A DNA stretch of 64,000 bases from Anaerolinea thermolimosa. GTDB lineage: Bacteria; Chloroflexota; Anaerolineae; Anaerolineales; Anaerolineaceae. A program made the translations under genes and the position numbers. Numbering within the stretch: the stretch's first letter is position 1; each line of letters begins with the position of its first letter. Under the pieces are notes generated by a model. That model made no database searches. It was given only the letters and a program-made list of their open reading frames with translations, and was not told the DNA's origin. The DNA is taken from positions 20,118-84,117 of the forward strand of contig NZ_DF967966.1 in NCBI RefSeq assembly GCF_001050195.2. The letters are read 5' to 3'. Shown here piece after piece: positions 25,141-33,236 of the stretch.

Positions 25141-25169
25141 ATTGTAACGAAAAGCTATTCGAGATTCAA
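25141..25169 (-). promoter_or_regulatory. Promoter of spoVS
   Basis: On the minus strand TTGAAT (25169-25164) and TACAAT (25146-25141) are 17 bases apart, giving a start near 25134 and a leader of about 74 bases. Confidence 0.5.
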
Positions 25170-25302
25170 GAGATAATCTATATCAAATGGATACAATTTG
25201 GCCATGAGAAGATTCCAGACTGAGCTGGCAGGCTTTTCCCTTATCCATGCTCATTAATCAATGATAAGGATGGATTCGTATTAACAGTAGGGGCTGGGGA
25301 TA

Positions 25303-25603
25303 TGTGGATAACTCGTAAATCTGGCTTTAAAAACGCCAGATATGGGGGATACTCCCCCTTAACCACCGGTATCCGGGGTTTGAAGAGGCCTTTTTTATCC
25401 ACAGGGCGTTTGGGATAGTTCGGAAATAAGTTATCCACATTTTCCACAGGGTTTTCCGCACAGAAAAGATATGGCGCGGTGTGAAAATACCCCCCCAGAT
25501 CTGGGGGGGTGGGCTGGAAAGGCCGGATGAGTTTTCGGACAAAATTTCTGGACTTATCCACATTCAAAGGGGGTTATCCACAGTTTTCCTCATTTTATCC
25601 ACA
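25303..25603. other. oriC: Candidate oriC: cluster of six perfect DnaA boxes
   Basis: TTATCCACA occurs perfectly at 25395-25403, 25431-25439, 25554-25562, 25574-25582 and 25595-25603 on the plus strand and at 25303-25311 on the minus strand. TTTTCCACA at 25440-25448 is a further consensus variant. Six perfect 9-mers in 300 bases of non-coding DNA is the hallmark of a bacterial replication origin. The AT-rich stretch at 25140-25200 could be the unwinding element. dnaA and dnaN are not in the window, so a DnaA-titration site is the main alternative. Confidence 0.75.
25489..25510. repeat. GC-rich perfect palindrome inside oriC candidate
   Basis: A 22-base perfect palindrome: seven Cs, AGATCT, seven Gs, flanked by A and T. 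It lies between the two groups of DnaA boxes. It could form a cruciform or bind a dimeric protein. Confidence 0.7.
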
Positions 25604-25653
25604 ATTTTACCGGGTTCTTACTGTGCGTGAACGTTTCCATATCTGGGGGTGGT

Positions 25654-26676
25654 TCACTCTTGAAAGGGTATGACGCCATGGTTTTCTCCCCAGGCATCGA
25701 GGATTTCTTCTACCTGATCAAGATAGGCATCCAGGGCCTCCAGACGGCTTGCGAAGTGGTTTCGATCCAGGCCCACCATCTGGCAGGTTTCCTGCCAGGG
25801 TAAAATAACCGGAGAGTCTGCCGGAACGTGCGCCACAGAGAGCGTCCAGATGCGCATTAAAACCCAGAAGGCCGCTCCGGGGTTTCCTTCCCACAGGGCA
25901 CTGGCGGCGCGGCTGTAATACGCACTGCGGCAGGAGTGTAAGCGGGTGGGGAAGGTCTCCTGCGAAGAAACCTGCTGGAAGGCTTCATCCCAGTGACGCA
26001 TCCAGCTTTGCCAGACATCATCGCTCACCTCCACTTCACCGGCCAGCAACGCAGAGAGGCTGGCCGAAAGCTGTGGCCTGCCCAGTGCTGCGGCCCGACG
26101 GGGAAGCTCCAGTAAAAAACGCCGTTCGGTGAGCGGTGGGCCGGTGAGAACGGCGAAGGCGTTCCCGGCGTTCTCAAGTGCCTTCAGAAAACCAACCACC
26201 CGACGGCGATGGTCAGAAGAGGGGGCAAAAGCGAGATTGCTCCATTCCTGGCGGGCGAGGCTGGCCAGAGCCCGTGCTCGCGCCAGCACGTACTCTGGCT
26301 GGAGGAACTGTGCCCCCGTGGCGGCCTGGATGTAATCGAACCAGTGACGCGAGTCGTAAAGCACCAGGGGTTTGTTATAGATGAAAGGCCCCAGCCAGGG
26401 GTGAGTGCGTAATTGCCGCGGCTGGCGGAACAACGCTTCGGAGTAGTGACTGATATCCAGGTGGATTTCATCGCTCAGTCGCACCATTTCGCGGGGTTCG
26501 AGGGGTTCACTGTCGTGGATGATCACCAGATCAATATCTGTGGTACCCCCCAGCAGGGGGTCTTCGCTCAGGCAGGAACCCACCAGGTAAATACAGATCA
26601 ACCTGCGGCTGATCTTTGCCCGTTGTTCGGCTGTTTCGCGGGCAATGCGGAGCAGAGTATCGCGAGTGATGCGCAT
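25654..26676 (-). CDS. Nucleotidyltransferase-domain protein
   Basis: A 340-residue protein with an N-terminal polymerase-beta-type nucleotidyltransferase domain (VGSCLSEDPLLGGTTDIDLV near 32-51, giving G-S and D-x-D metal ligands) and a helical C-terminal region of about 200 residues, reminiscent of HEPN-type or substrate-binding helices. Substrate unknown; relatives modify antibiotics, tRNA or proteins. The ATG at 26676 has GGGAGG 4 bases upstream, better than an in-frame start at 26709. It follows the second deoxynucleoside kinase gene by 34 bases and may be cotranscribed. Confidence 0.75.
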   Translation of the reverse strand: MRITRDTLLRIARETAEQRAKISRRLICIYLVGSCLSEDPLLGGTTDIDLVIIHDSEPLEPREMVRLSDEIHLDISHYSEALFRQPRQLRTHPWLGPFIYNKPLVLYDSRHWFDYIQAATGAQFLQPEYVLARARALASLARQEWSNLAFAPSSDHRRRVVGFLKALENAGNAFAVLTGPPLTERRFLLELPRRAAALGRPQLSASLSALLAGEVEVSDDVWQSWMRHWDEAFQQVSSQETFPTRLHSCRSAYYSRAASALWEGNPGAAFWVLMRIWTLSVAHVPADSPVILPWQETCQMVGLDRNHFASRLEALDAYLDQVEEILDAWGENHGVIPFQE

Positions 26677-26710
26677 GAAACCTCCCTGATTTGAATGCGC
26701 CGTCTCCAAT

Positions 26711-27358
26711 CTACTCGTGCAGGGGCAGGGGCAGTTCGGGCTGGTAGGGCGCCAGCTCTAACGCCTGGCGGATGCGGTTCTCGATCCAGTGCAAATCTTC
26801 GGGAAAACGCACGAAATCGAGCCGGTCTGCCTCAATAACCAGCACCGGAGCAGTGTGCACGTGCCGGTGTAAGAAGAATTCGTCGTAAGCCCGGTTAAGC
26901 TCAGCGATGTATGCGCGTTCCATGTTGCGTTCGTAAGGGCGATCGCGCTGGGTGATGCGTGCCATGAGCAGGTCGGTGCTGGCGCGCAGGTAAACGATCA
27001 GATCAGGCGATTGGACTTTCTCGGCCAGGGCCTCATGCACCCGATGATACATTTCCAGTTCGTCTCCCTGCAGGTTGATGCCCGCGAATAGCGCGTCTTT
27101 CTCGAATGTGTAATCGCTGATCAGATTTTTCCCGTCACGGGTCAGCTCTGGAATGCCCCGCCGCTGCTGATGGTAGCGGCTGAGGAGGAAGAAGATCTGC
27201 GTCTGAAACGCATAACGTGCACGATCTTCATAGAATTTACTGAGAAATGGATTTTCTTCGAAGACTTCCAGCAGCAGATTGGCCTGGAAGGAGGGTTGAA
27301 GCAGACGCGCCAGGGTGGTCTTTCCGACGCCAATCACGCCCTCAATTGCAAGGTACAT
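26711..27358 (-). CDS. Deoxynucleoside kinase (second paralogue)
   Basis: A 215-residue kinase of the dNK family with Walker A GVIGVGKT at 7-14, EVFEENPFLSKFYED, ISDYTFEKDALF and the lid RITQRDRPYERNM. It phosphorylates salvaged deoxynucleosides and probably differs in base choice from the copy at 24126. The start codon has AGGAG 6 bases upstream (ATG at 27358). It heads a two-gene minus-strand unit with the nucleotidyltransferase gene. Confidence 0.9.
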   Translation of the reverse strand: MYLAIEGVIGVGKTTLARLLQPSFQANLLLEVFEENPFLSKFYEDRARYAFQTQIFFLLSRYHQQRRGIPELTRDGKNLISDYTFEKDALFAGINLQGDELEMYHRVHEALAEKVQSPDLIVYLRASTDLLMARITQRDRPYERNMERAYIAELNRAYDEFFLHRHVHTAPVLVIEADRLDFVRFPEDLHWIENRIRQALELAPYQPELPLPLHE

Positions 27359-27504
27359 GCTCATCTCCTGAGGTGATCTCACTCAATATATACCATAGTT
27401 TTCTCCACAGACTGTGGAGAACTCCGAATCGGAGAAGCTGCTCGCGTTTGCTGAGTTGCTTCTCCTTTACAGGCAGGTGCCGAACCTTCTGGCCGGTGAA
27501 AACT

Positions 27505-29283
27505 TCATGAAACAGGGATCTGCTCTAACTGGCTCACAAGTTCGTTGATGACGGCGAAGCCGCCCTGCCAGAAGTCTGCCTGGTGAATATCGATTCCGGC
27601 TTCGGCCAGCAATTTTGCGGGTGCCATCGAGCCGCCTGCCGCCAGGATTTTCTTGAACCGCGGTTTAAAAGCCTCTCCTTCCTGCTTGAACTGCCGGTAG
27701 AGCGAAAGCACCAGCAGCTGGCCGAAGGCATAGGCGTACACATAGAAAGGTGTGGAGAAAATATGCGGGATGGAAACCCATTCCCAGCGGAATTCGTCGC
27801 TCACTTCCACCGCCTCGCCAAACTGTTCCTTCAGGTTTTCAAGGTAGGCGGCGGCCATCTCGTCCACCGAAGCGTTCTGATGTACCATCTCGTGCGCCTG
27901 TTTTTCGAAGAGGGCAAAATAGGCCTGCCGCTGGATGGTGGCGTAAGAGTCGTCCACCTGCCGGAAGAGAATATCGCGGCGCACGGCTTCGTCTGTTTCC
28001 TCGGCCAGCAGGCGGTCAACGAGCATCATTTCGCCGAAGGTTGAGGCTGTTTCGGCCAGTGGAAGCGAAGCATGGAAGGTGAAGATACTGTGATCGGCGG
28101 CCATCATCGAATGAATGGCGTGTCCCAGTTCGTGCGCCATGGTAGCCACATCATCGGCCCTGCCCTGATAGTTAAGCAATACCCACGGGGTGATGCGCGG
28201 GTTGACTGTTGAGCAGAAAGCCCCGCTTTGTTTTCCTTTGCGCACTTCACTATCCAGGTGGTTTTCCTCGAAGACCCGCCTTGCCAGCGTGCTGAATTGT
28301 GGGTCAAACTGCTGGAACGAGTCGAGCACCATTTCGGCGGCGTGCTCGAATGCATAGCGTTTATCAGACCTGGCCACCGGCGCATAAATATCGTAACGGC
28401 GAAGGCGTTCCATGCCCAGCCAGCGTGCCTTGAGATTAAAGTAGCGCTGGAAGACGGGGGTATTCTTACGGCACACATCCAGCAGGGTTTCAACCACATC
28501 ATCGGGAATATCGTTGGCCAGGTTGCGCACCGCGATGGGTGAGGAATAACCGCGCAGGATCAGGTTTTCATTGCGCCAGTCACGTGCCAGCGCCTGATAC
28601 ATCTGCCCCAGGATGGCGCCATCCTTCCCGTAAACCCGGTAAAGCTCCTGGTAGGCACGGGCGCGCAGATCGGGGTCGTGCTGGCGCACATAGACCATTA
28701 ACTCGCCGCGAGTTAGCTCTTTCACCTCGCCGTCCACCTCCAGGGTAAAGGTGTAACGGTTGGTGTACGAGTCGTAAAGGCGTTCGATGGCGCTGGCGCC
28801 GGTGACATTTTTGAGATTGATGATTTTCTCTTCCGGTTCAGAGAGGGTGTACGGCTTGAAGTGCCGCATCTCTTCCAGCCAGTAGGTAAAATCACCGGCA
28901 TCTTTCATCAGGCGGGCGGCGTTTTCATCATCAAGAGCCTTCCACCACAGACTGAAAAAGAGAATGCGATTGCTCATCTCAGCCAGGAACTGCTCTACCC
29001 GGCCGATCAATGTCAGCGCGTTTTGATCCTGGGTATTGGCGGCGAAGGAAAGCCCCGCATACCCGTAGAGGCGGTAGCCAAGCTCCTGAATGGCTTCCAT
29101 TTTTTGCACCATTTTCAGGAACTCCTCTGAGGAAATCTCGGGGCGCAAAAGCGGACGCAGGCCCTCAAATTCCTGCACCAGAGTTTCCAGCGTGGAGAAA
29201 GCAGCTTCGATCTCCTCGGGTTTTCCCGAAAACAGATCATTCAAAGACCAGCGTGTGCTCTGATAAGTTGATGGCGTGCTCAT
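27505..29283 (-). CDS. pepF: Oligoendopeptidase F-type M3 metallopeptidase
   Basis: A 592-residue cytoplasmic zinc peptidase of family M3 that degrades short peptides. The zinc motif HELGH is at 384-388 (MAHELGHAIHSMMA), with the third ligand region AETASTFGEM after it. Length and the C-terminal helical bundle match the PepF/M3B group. Its ATG overlaps the stop codon of the preceding inositol-monophosphatase-family gene as ATGA, so the two are translationally coupled. Confidence 0.92.
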   Translation of the reverse strand: MSTPSTYQSTRWSLNDLFSGKPEEIEAAFSTLETLVQEFEGLRPLLRPEISSEEFLKMVQKMEAIQELGYRLYGYAGLSFAANTQDQNALTLIGRVEQFLAEMSNRILFFSLWWKALDDENAARLMKDAGDFTYWLEEMRHFKPYTLSEPEEKIINLKNVTGASAIERLYDSYTNRYTFTLEVDGEVKELTRGELMVYVRQHDPDLRARAYQELYRVYGKDGAILGQMYQALARDWRNENLILRGYSSPIAVRNLANDIPDDVVETLLDVCRKNTPVFQRYFNLKARWLGMERLRRYDIYAPVARSDKRYAFEHAAEMVLDSFQQFDPQFSTLARRVFEENHLDSEVRKGKQSGAFCSTVNPRITPWVLLNYQGRADDVATMAHELGHAIHSMMAADHSIFTFHASLPLAETASTFGEMMLVDRLLAEETDEAVRRDILFRQVDDSYATIQRQAYFALFEKQAHEMVHQNASVDEMAAAYLENLKEQFGEAVEVSDEFRWEWVSIPHIFSTPFYVYAYAFGQLLVLSLYRQFKQEGEAFKPRFKKILAAGGSMAPAKLLAEAGIDIHQADFWQGGFAVINELVSQLEQIPVS

Positions 29284-30104
29284 TTTTTCCCTTTCCTCAA
29301 ATCATGGTGGTTCTGTAGGCCGGGTAAGGCACCTTCGGCATGGATGGTTTGGAACAGCACATCATGTAAAACAGGGTTGGCCGCCAGGATGTTACAGGGC
29401 GGTGTGAGATAATCTGCTCCACCCTGCAAGTTGGTGACGAGCGCACCGGCTTCGGCGGCAATCAGTCCTCCGGCAGCCAGGTCCCAGGGCTGAACCGAAA
29501 CCTCCCAGTAGCCATCCACCCGCCCCGCGGCCACATAACACAGATCGAGCGCGGCTGAACCCAGCCGGCGCACCCCTTGAGTCAGCCGCTGGAGGCGGTC
29601 GAAGAGCTTAAGGTTGGTGTCAATCACCCAGTCGTCATAGGCAAAACCTGTGGTGAGAAGACTCTGTAACAGGTCTGAAGCAGGAGACACATGCAGGGGC
29701 TTCCCATTCAGCCAGGCACCGAAGCCGCGTTCGGCGCTGAACATCTCATCGCGAGTGGGGTCGTAGACTACTCCCAGACGCACACCCTGCCGGTCGGCAT
29801 ACGCGATGGAGACGGCAAAGATGGGCAGTCCGTGAGCAAAGTTGGTGGTTCCATCCAGGGGGTCAATGTACCAGCGATGATCTTCATCTCCCGGGTGCGA
29901 GCCCGTTTCTTCAGAAAGAATGCTGTGACCGGGAAAGCGCGAACGGATCATTCCGAGGAGGATCTCCTCGGAGCGCTTGTCGTACTCTGTAACGAGGTCG
30001 ATACGTCCTTTGTGTTCGAAGGTGTGTTGAAGCCCGTAGCCCTGACACAAAAATTCACCGGCCTGACGGGCGCAGGCCTGTAGATCGGCAAGAGTGGGTT
30101 GCAT
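29280..30104 (-). CDS. Inositol monophosphatase family protein
   Basis: A 274-residue metal-dependent phosphatase. The motifs EETG near 62, DPLDGTTNFAHG near 83-94 and WDLAAGGLIAAEAGA near 200 bind the metals and phosphate. Family members act on inositol phosphate, fructose-1,6-bisphosphate or adenosine 3',5'-bisphosphate; the sequence does not decide which. The start at 30104 is leaderless by appearance (TATAAT 8 bases upstream). It heads an operon with pepF. Confidence 0.9.
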   Translation of the reverse strand: MQPTLADLQACARQAGEFLCQGYGLQHTFEHKGRIDLVTEYDKRSEEILLGMIRSRFPGHSILSEETGSHPGDEDHRWYIDPLDGTTNFAHGLPIFAVSIAYADRQGVRLGVVYDPTRDEMFSAERGFGAWLNGKPLHVSPASDLLQSLLTTGFAYDDWVIDTNLKLFDRLQRLTQGVRRLGSAALDLCYVAAGRVDGYWEVSVQPWDLAAGGLIAAEAGALVTNLQGGADYLTPPCNILAANPVLHDVLFQTIHAEGALPGLQNHHDLRKGKK

Positions 30105-30112
30105 AGACCCGT

Positions 30113-30118
30113 ATTATA
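30113..30118 (-). promoter_or_regulatory. -10 box of leaderless phosphatase-pepF operon
   Basis: On the minus strand TATAAT ends 8 bases before the ATG at 30104, with no Shine-Dalgarno sequence. Confidence 0.5.
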
Positions 30119-30256
30119 CCCCCTGTGGCCAGTGCAGGCCAAAGGGCCGGGCATGGTTGGATACGCTCCTCAACCGGCCACCTGGCGAGCGGCTCAAATG
30201 CCCTTCCATGGGAAGAGGAGAAAGAGATAAGCAGGCTCAAAAAGGGATGGAGGGGA

Positions 30257-30895
30257 TCAGCCTTGAGGAGGAGAGGTTTTCCACTCGTCAAGAATCTGGA
30301 GGAGCTGATCGAGTTCACGCTGAATTTCGTCGCGGTCGGCGATGGCACTTTTGAGCAGCGCCTCGAAGGCTGGCTTTTGTTCTTCAGGGAGGCTGGCCAG
30401 CAGCCGTTCGGTGCGGAGGATCTGGGTGTTCTTGTGGCGCAATTTTTGCTCCAGACGTTCGCGGTATCCCTGATAAAACTCTCGCTCCTGCATGGGCGGG
30501 GGCAGGCTGGGAGCGCCGGAGGTTAAAATCTCGGCCACGGTGAGCAAGAATTCTTCCGTATCGATGGGTTTTTCCATGAAGCGCACGGCCCCCAGGCTGA
30601 GGGCAAACTGCTTGTCTTCGGGGGTCACGTAGGTGGCCGAGAGGAAAATGATGGGGATTTGCCGGGTGAGCGGGTCTTTCCTCAGGTGGTGTGCCATGGC
30701 AAACCCGTCCATCCTGGGCATGAGAATATCGGCAATGATCAGGGCAGGCTTCTCACGCGCTACCTGTTCCAGGGCTTCTTCGCCATTACGCGCTGTGATG
30801 ACCGGATAGCCCTTGAAACGCAGGGTAACTTCCAGCAGTTCCAGCACGTGCGGAACGTCTTCCACGACCAGAATTGGACCGTAAGGTACACTCAT
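30257..30895 (-). CDS. Response regulator with coiled-coil C-terminus
   Basis: A 212-residue protein with a CheY-like receiver domain at 7-125: acidic pocket E12-D13, phosphorylated D56 in IIADILMPRMDG, T/S in FLSATY and K in FMEKP. The rest (about 135-205) is charged, helical and probably coiled-coil, without a DNA-binding or enzymatic domain. It may bind a partner protein in chemosensory or biofilm signalling. No kinase is next to it; the closest is at 37641-40322. Confidence 0.85.
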   Translation of the reverse strand: MSVPYGPILVVEDVPHVLELLEVTLRFKGYPVITARNGEEALEQVAREKPALIIADILMPRMDGFAMAHHLRKDPLTRQIPIIFLSATYVTPEDKQFALSLGAVRFMEKPIDTEEFLLTVAEILTSGAPSLPPPMQEREFYQGYRERLEQKLRHKNTQILRTERLLASLPEEQKPAFEALLKSAIADRDEIQRELDQLLQILDEWKTSPPQG

Positions 30896-30901
30896 GGTTT
30901 G

Positions 30902-30907
30902 ATTTTA
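30902..30907 (-). promoter_or_regulatory. -10 box of leaderless response regulator gene
   Basis: On the minus strand TAAAAT ends 6 bases before the ATG at 30895, with no Shine-Dalgarno sequence. Confidence 0.45.
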
Positions 30908-30992
30908 GCCGAGCTTTGCCCTCTCTTCAAGAAAATTGGCTCTACAATATTGAAAGGTGAGCGACCTGCTGAAGATTTCACCCCTGTTATAT

Positions 30993-30998
30993 TACAAT
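30993..30998 (+). promoter_or_regulatory. -10 box of leaderless membrane protein gene
   Basis: TACAAT ends 6 bases before the ATG at 31005. An in-frame start at 30957 would lie upstream of this box and is rejected for that reason. Confidence 0.5.
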
Positions 30999-31004
30999 CG
31001 AACC

Positions 31005-31961
31005 ATGAAACAGGCTTCACGTTCTTTCTTTCTCCTCCTTGGCGTAGCGGCTGGTTTTGCAATCGCGGGCAGTTTTCTGCCGGGTGGTTTTGATGCATTG
31101 TATTTCTTTATGCGTTCTCCTCGAACCGACACAGTAGTTCCTGCTCAGGCTTATCTTTTCACGGTTCCGCTTTCATGGCTGGGGTGGCCCCGTAGCTGGC
31201 AGGTGCTCATTTTCCTCACCATCTTGGGGGCTGGCCTTGCGGCTCTGGCCTGGGATAACCGAAACTGGTGGTTTGCGGTTTTCTCTGCGCCTATGGTGTG
31301 GAATATCTGGCTGGGGCAGATTGAGATTTTCTCGATTGCGGGCCTGCTGGTTGCGGCGCTTCTGATCAAAAGGCGGGTTCATCCTGCATGGGTCGGCCTG
31401 ATGTGGCTTCTGTTTTCGGTTAAACCTCAGGTGGGGCTGGGGCCATTGTTGCTTGTCTCGTGGTGGGTAGGGCGAGACCGGGGGTTCAAAGCTTTGCTGT
31501 GGGGGTTGCCGGTAGCTGGGCTGGCTTTAGCCCTCACCTTTTTGTTCTGGCCCGGCTGGGTCGAGCGATGGCTGGTTAGTCTTCAGATTGTTCATCCTAA
31601 TCCAGCCTGGGTTGCAGCTATCTGGCCTTATGGATTGGTGTTTATTCCACTGGCGGTGTTGCCGAGGGTGGCTGATCAGAAGAAGCGCCTGCGCATGATT
31701 GCCGCGGCAACCTTGCTCGCCAGCCCTTATTTTACACTTTATCATTCCTCAACATTGCTGGTCCTGGTTTCTTCTCCGCTGGGGCTGCTTCTATCCTGGG
31801 CGCTTGTATATCCGGCCAGTGCCCTTGCTGAGACCTGGAGAATGTGGGGCTGGGTCTTACCGGCAGCCATCCTGCTGGTGGATTTTACTTCGCATTATCA
31901 ACCCATTCTTGCTCGCTTTTTTCACCGCCTGTGGCCTGACCATAAAAATACAGTCATTTAA
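31005..31961 (+). CDS. Polytopic membrane protein, DUF2029/GT87-like
   Basis: A 318-residue integral membrane protein with about nine hydrophobic segments. The layout (short loop with DALYFFMRSPRTD after TM1, then SVKPQVGLGPLLLVSWW) resembles DUF2029/GT87 proteins, which are polyprenyl-phosphate-dependent mannosyltransferases or relatives. No firm catalytic motif is visible, so this is a suggestion. It lies just upstream of a nucleotidyltransferase/kinase fusion gene that may make an activated sugar. Confidence 0.55.
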   Translation: MKQASRSFFLLLGVAAGFAIAGSFLPGGFDALYFFMRSPRTDTVVPAQAYLFTVPLSWLGWPRSWQVLIFLTILGAGLAALAWDNRNWWFAVFSAPMVWNIWLGQIEIFSIAGLLVAALLIKRRVHPAWVGLMWLLFSVKPQVGLGPLLLVSWWVGRDRGFKALLWGLPVAGLALALTFLFWPGWVERWLVSLQIVHPNPAWVAAIWPYGLVFIPLAVLPRVADQKKRLRMIAAATLLASPYFTLYHSSTLLVLVSSPLGLLLSWALVYPASALAETWRMWGWVLPAAILLVDFTSHYQPILARFFHRLWPDHKNTVI

Positions 31962-32068
31962 TTTCTCTTGAGGTGTAATATTCATGGTTGTGGCACGTCT
32001 TCCAGCTTACCCTGAAGCTGAGTACAATGGGTTGTGTCTATCCTGCCTTTTCTGGAGAATCCCCCACC

Positions 32069-33211
32069 ATGCCTAAAAAAGTATTCGTCAGTGGCTTCTT
32101 TGACCTGCTTCACAGTGGCCACGTGGCTTTCCTTGAAGAAGCAGCCCGTTATGGGGACGTGTATGTGGCCGTAGGTTCTGACCGCACGTTCTATGAGCTT
32201 AAGGGGTACCCCCCGGTCAACAGCGAAGAGGAACGCCTGTACATGCTGCAATCATTGGGGAGCGTTAAACGGGCTTTTCTTTCGCAGGGTTCGGGAGTGC
32301 TCGATTTTCTCGACGAATTCAAACGCATTCGGCCCGATATATTCATCGTCAACGAAGACGGTAACCTACAGGCCAAACGCCGCCTGTGTGAAGAATATGG
32401 CGTGGAATACATTGTTTTACAGCGCACACCGCGCCCCGGGCTGATTGCCCGCTCTTCTACCGGGATGCGCTCGGTGGTGACCATGCCGTTCCGGGTGGAT
32501 ATTGCCGGGGGATGGCTCGACCAGCCCTTTGTTTCAAAATTTTATCCCGGCCCCGTCATTACCGTATCGATTGAGCCAACCGTTGAGTTCAACGATCGGA
32601 GCGGCATGGCTTCCAGCACGCGCCGCGCCGCGCTTGACCTGTGGGGGCCGCGTTTACCCGTGGGCGATTCCGAAAAGCTGGCGAAGATTCTTTTCTGCTA
32701 CGATAACCCCCCAGGTAAACCCTTTATCTCAGGCTCTCAGGATAGCATTGGCATTGTTTTTCCGGGACTGAATATCTCGCATTACCGGGGAGAGTACTGG
32801 CCAGAGCGTATTGAATCGGTGCACGATGAACCAACCCTGCAATTCATTGAACAATCGCTCTACCTGGTGCCCCTGGGGCCCCGCGGGCAGGAGTTCGACG
32901 TACTCTCTCGCACACACATTGACCGCGACCGCGCCAAAGCCCTCTCCGATGCGGCGCTGGCCTGCTGGGATGCCATCCTGGCGCACGACATTCAACGCTT
33001 TGGACGTCATTTTCGCGAGTCCTTCGAAGCTCAGGTGGCCATGTTCCCGCTCATGATGACCGATATGGTGGCTGAGATGATCGATCAGTATCGGGAACGC
33101 GCCCTCGGCTGGAAGCTCTCCGGCGCGGGCGGCGGGGGGTACCTCATCCTCGTGGCCGACAAACCCATCGAACAGGCGATCCGGATTTTGATTCGCCGGA
33201 AATCCGATTAA
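32069..33211 (+). CDS. Cytidylyltransferase-like/GHMP kinase fusion
   Basis: A 380-residue two-domain protein. Residues 1-130 are a nucleotidyltransferase of the CTP_transf_like fold with HSGH at 15-18 (the HxGH motif) and an RSSTGMRS stretch in place of the usual ISTT-type motif. From about 140 a GHMP-kinase domain follows: PFRVDIAGGWLDQP, SGMASSTRRAAL resembling the phosphate-binding glycine/serine loop, and the C-terminal SGAGGGGYLILV. Together they could phosphorylate a sugar or cyclitol and couple it to a nucleotide, like HddA plus HddC in heptose synthesis. The ATG at 32069 has GGAG upstream. A sugar dehydrogenase gene follows after 25 bases. Confidence 0.75.
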   Translation: MPKKVFVSGFFDLLHSGHVAFLEEAARYGDVYVAVGSDRTFYELKGYPPVNSEEERLYMLQSLGSVKRAFLSQGSGVLDFLDEFKRIRPDIFIVNEDGNLQAKRRLCEEYGVEYIVLQRTPRPGLIARSSTGMRSVVTMPFRVDIAGGWLDQPFVSKFYPGPVITVSIEPTVEFNDRSGMASSTRRAALDLWGPRLPVGDSEKLAKILFCYDNPPGKPFISGSQDSIGIVFPGLNISHYRGEYWPERIESVHDEPTLQFIEQSLYLVPLGPRGQEFDVLSRTHIDRDRAKALSDAALACWDAILAHDIQRFGRHFRESFEAQVAMFPLMMTDMVAEMIDQYRERALGWKLSGAGGGGYLILVADKPIEQAIRILIRRKSD

Positions 33212-33236
33212 CCCACTTTTTCAGGAGCAAACATTC

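Larger units (their letters stand above)
25061..25653. other. Intergenic region with probable replication origin
   Basis: No gene is seen in these 593 bases. The left part (25130-25210) is AT-rich and holds the spoVS promoter; the right part (25295-25610) carries the DnaA-box cluster, a large GC-rich palindrome and three copies of a AGATMTGGGGG-like motif. Confidence 0.7.

Noticed and set aside
32069-33211. Fusion protein as a fucokinase/GDP-fucose pyrophosphorylase (FKP)
   Set aside because: FKP has a different nucleotidyltransferase domain and is more than twice as long; here the N-terminal domain has the HxGH motif of the CTP_transf_like fold.
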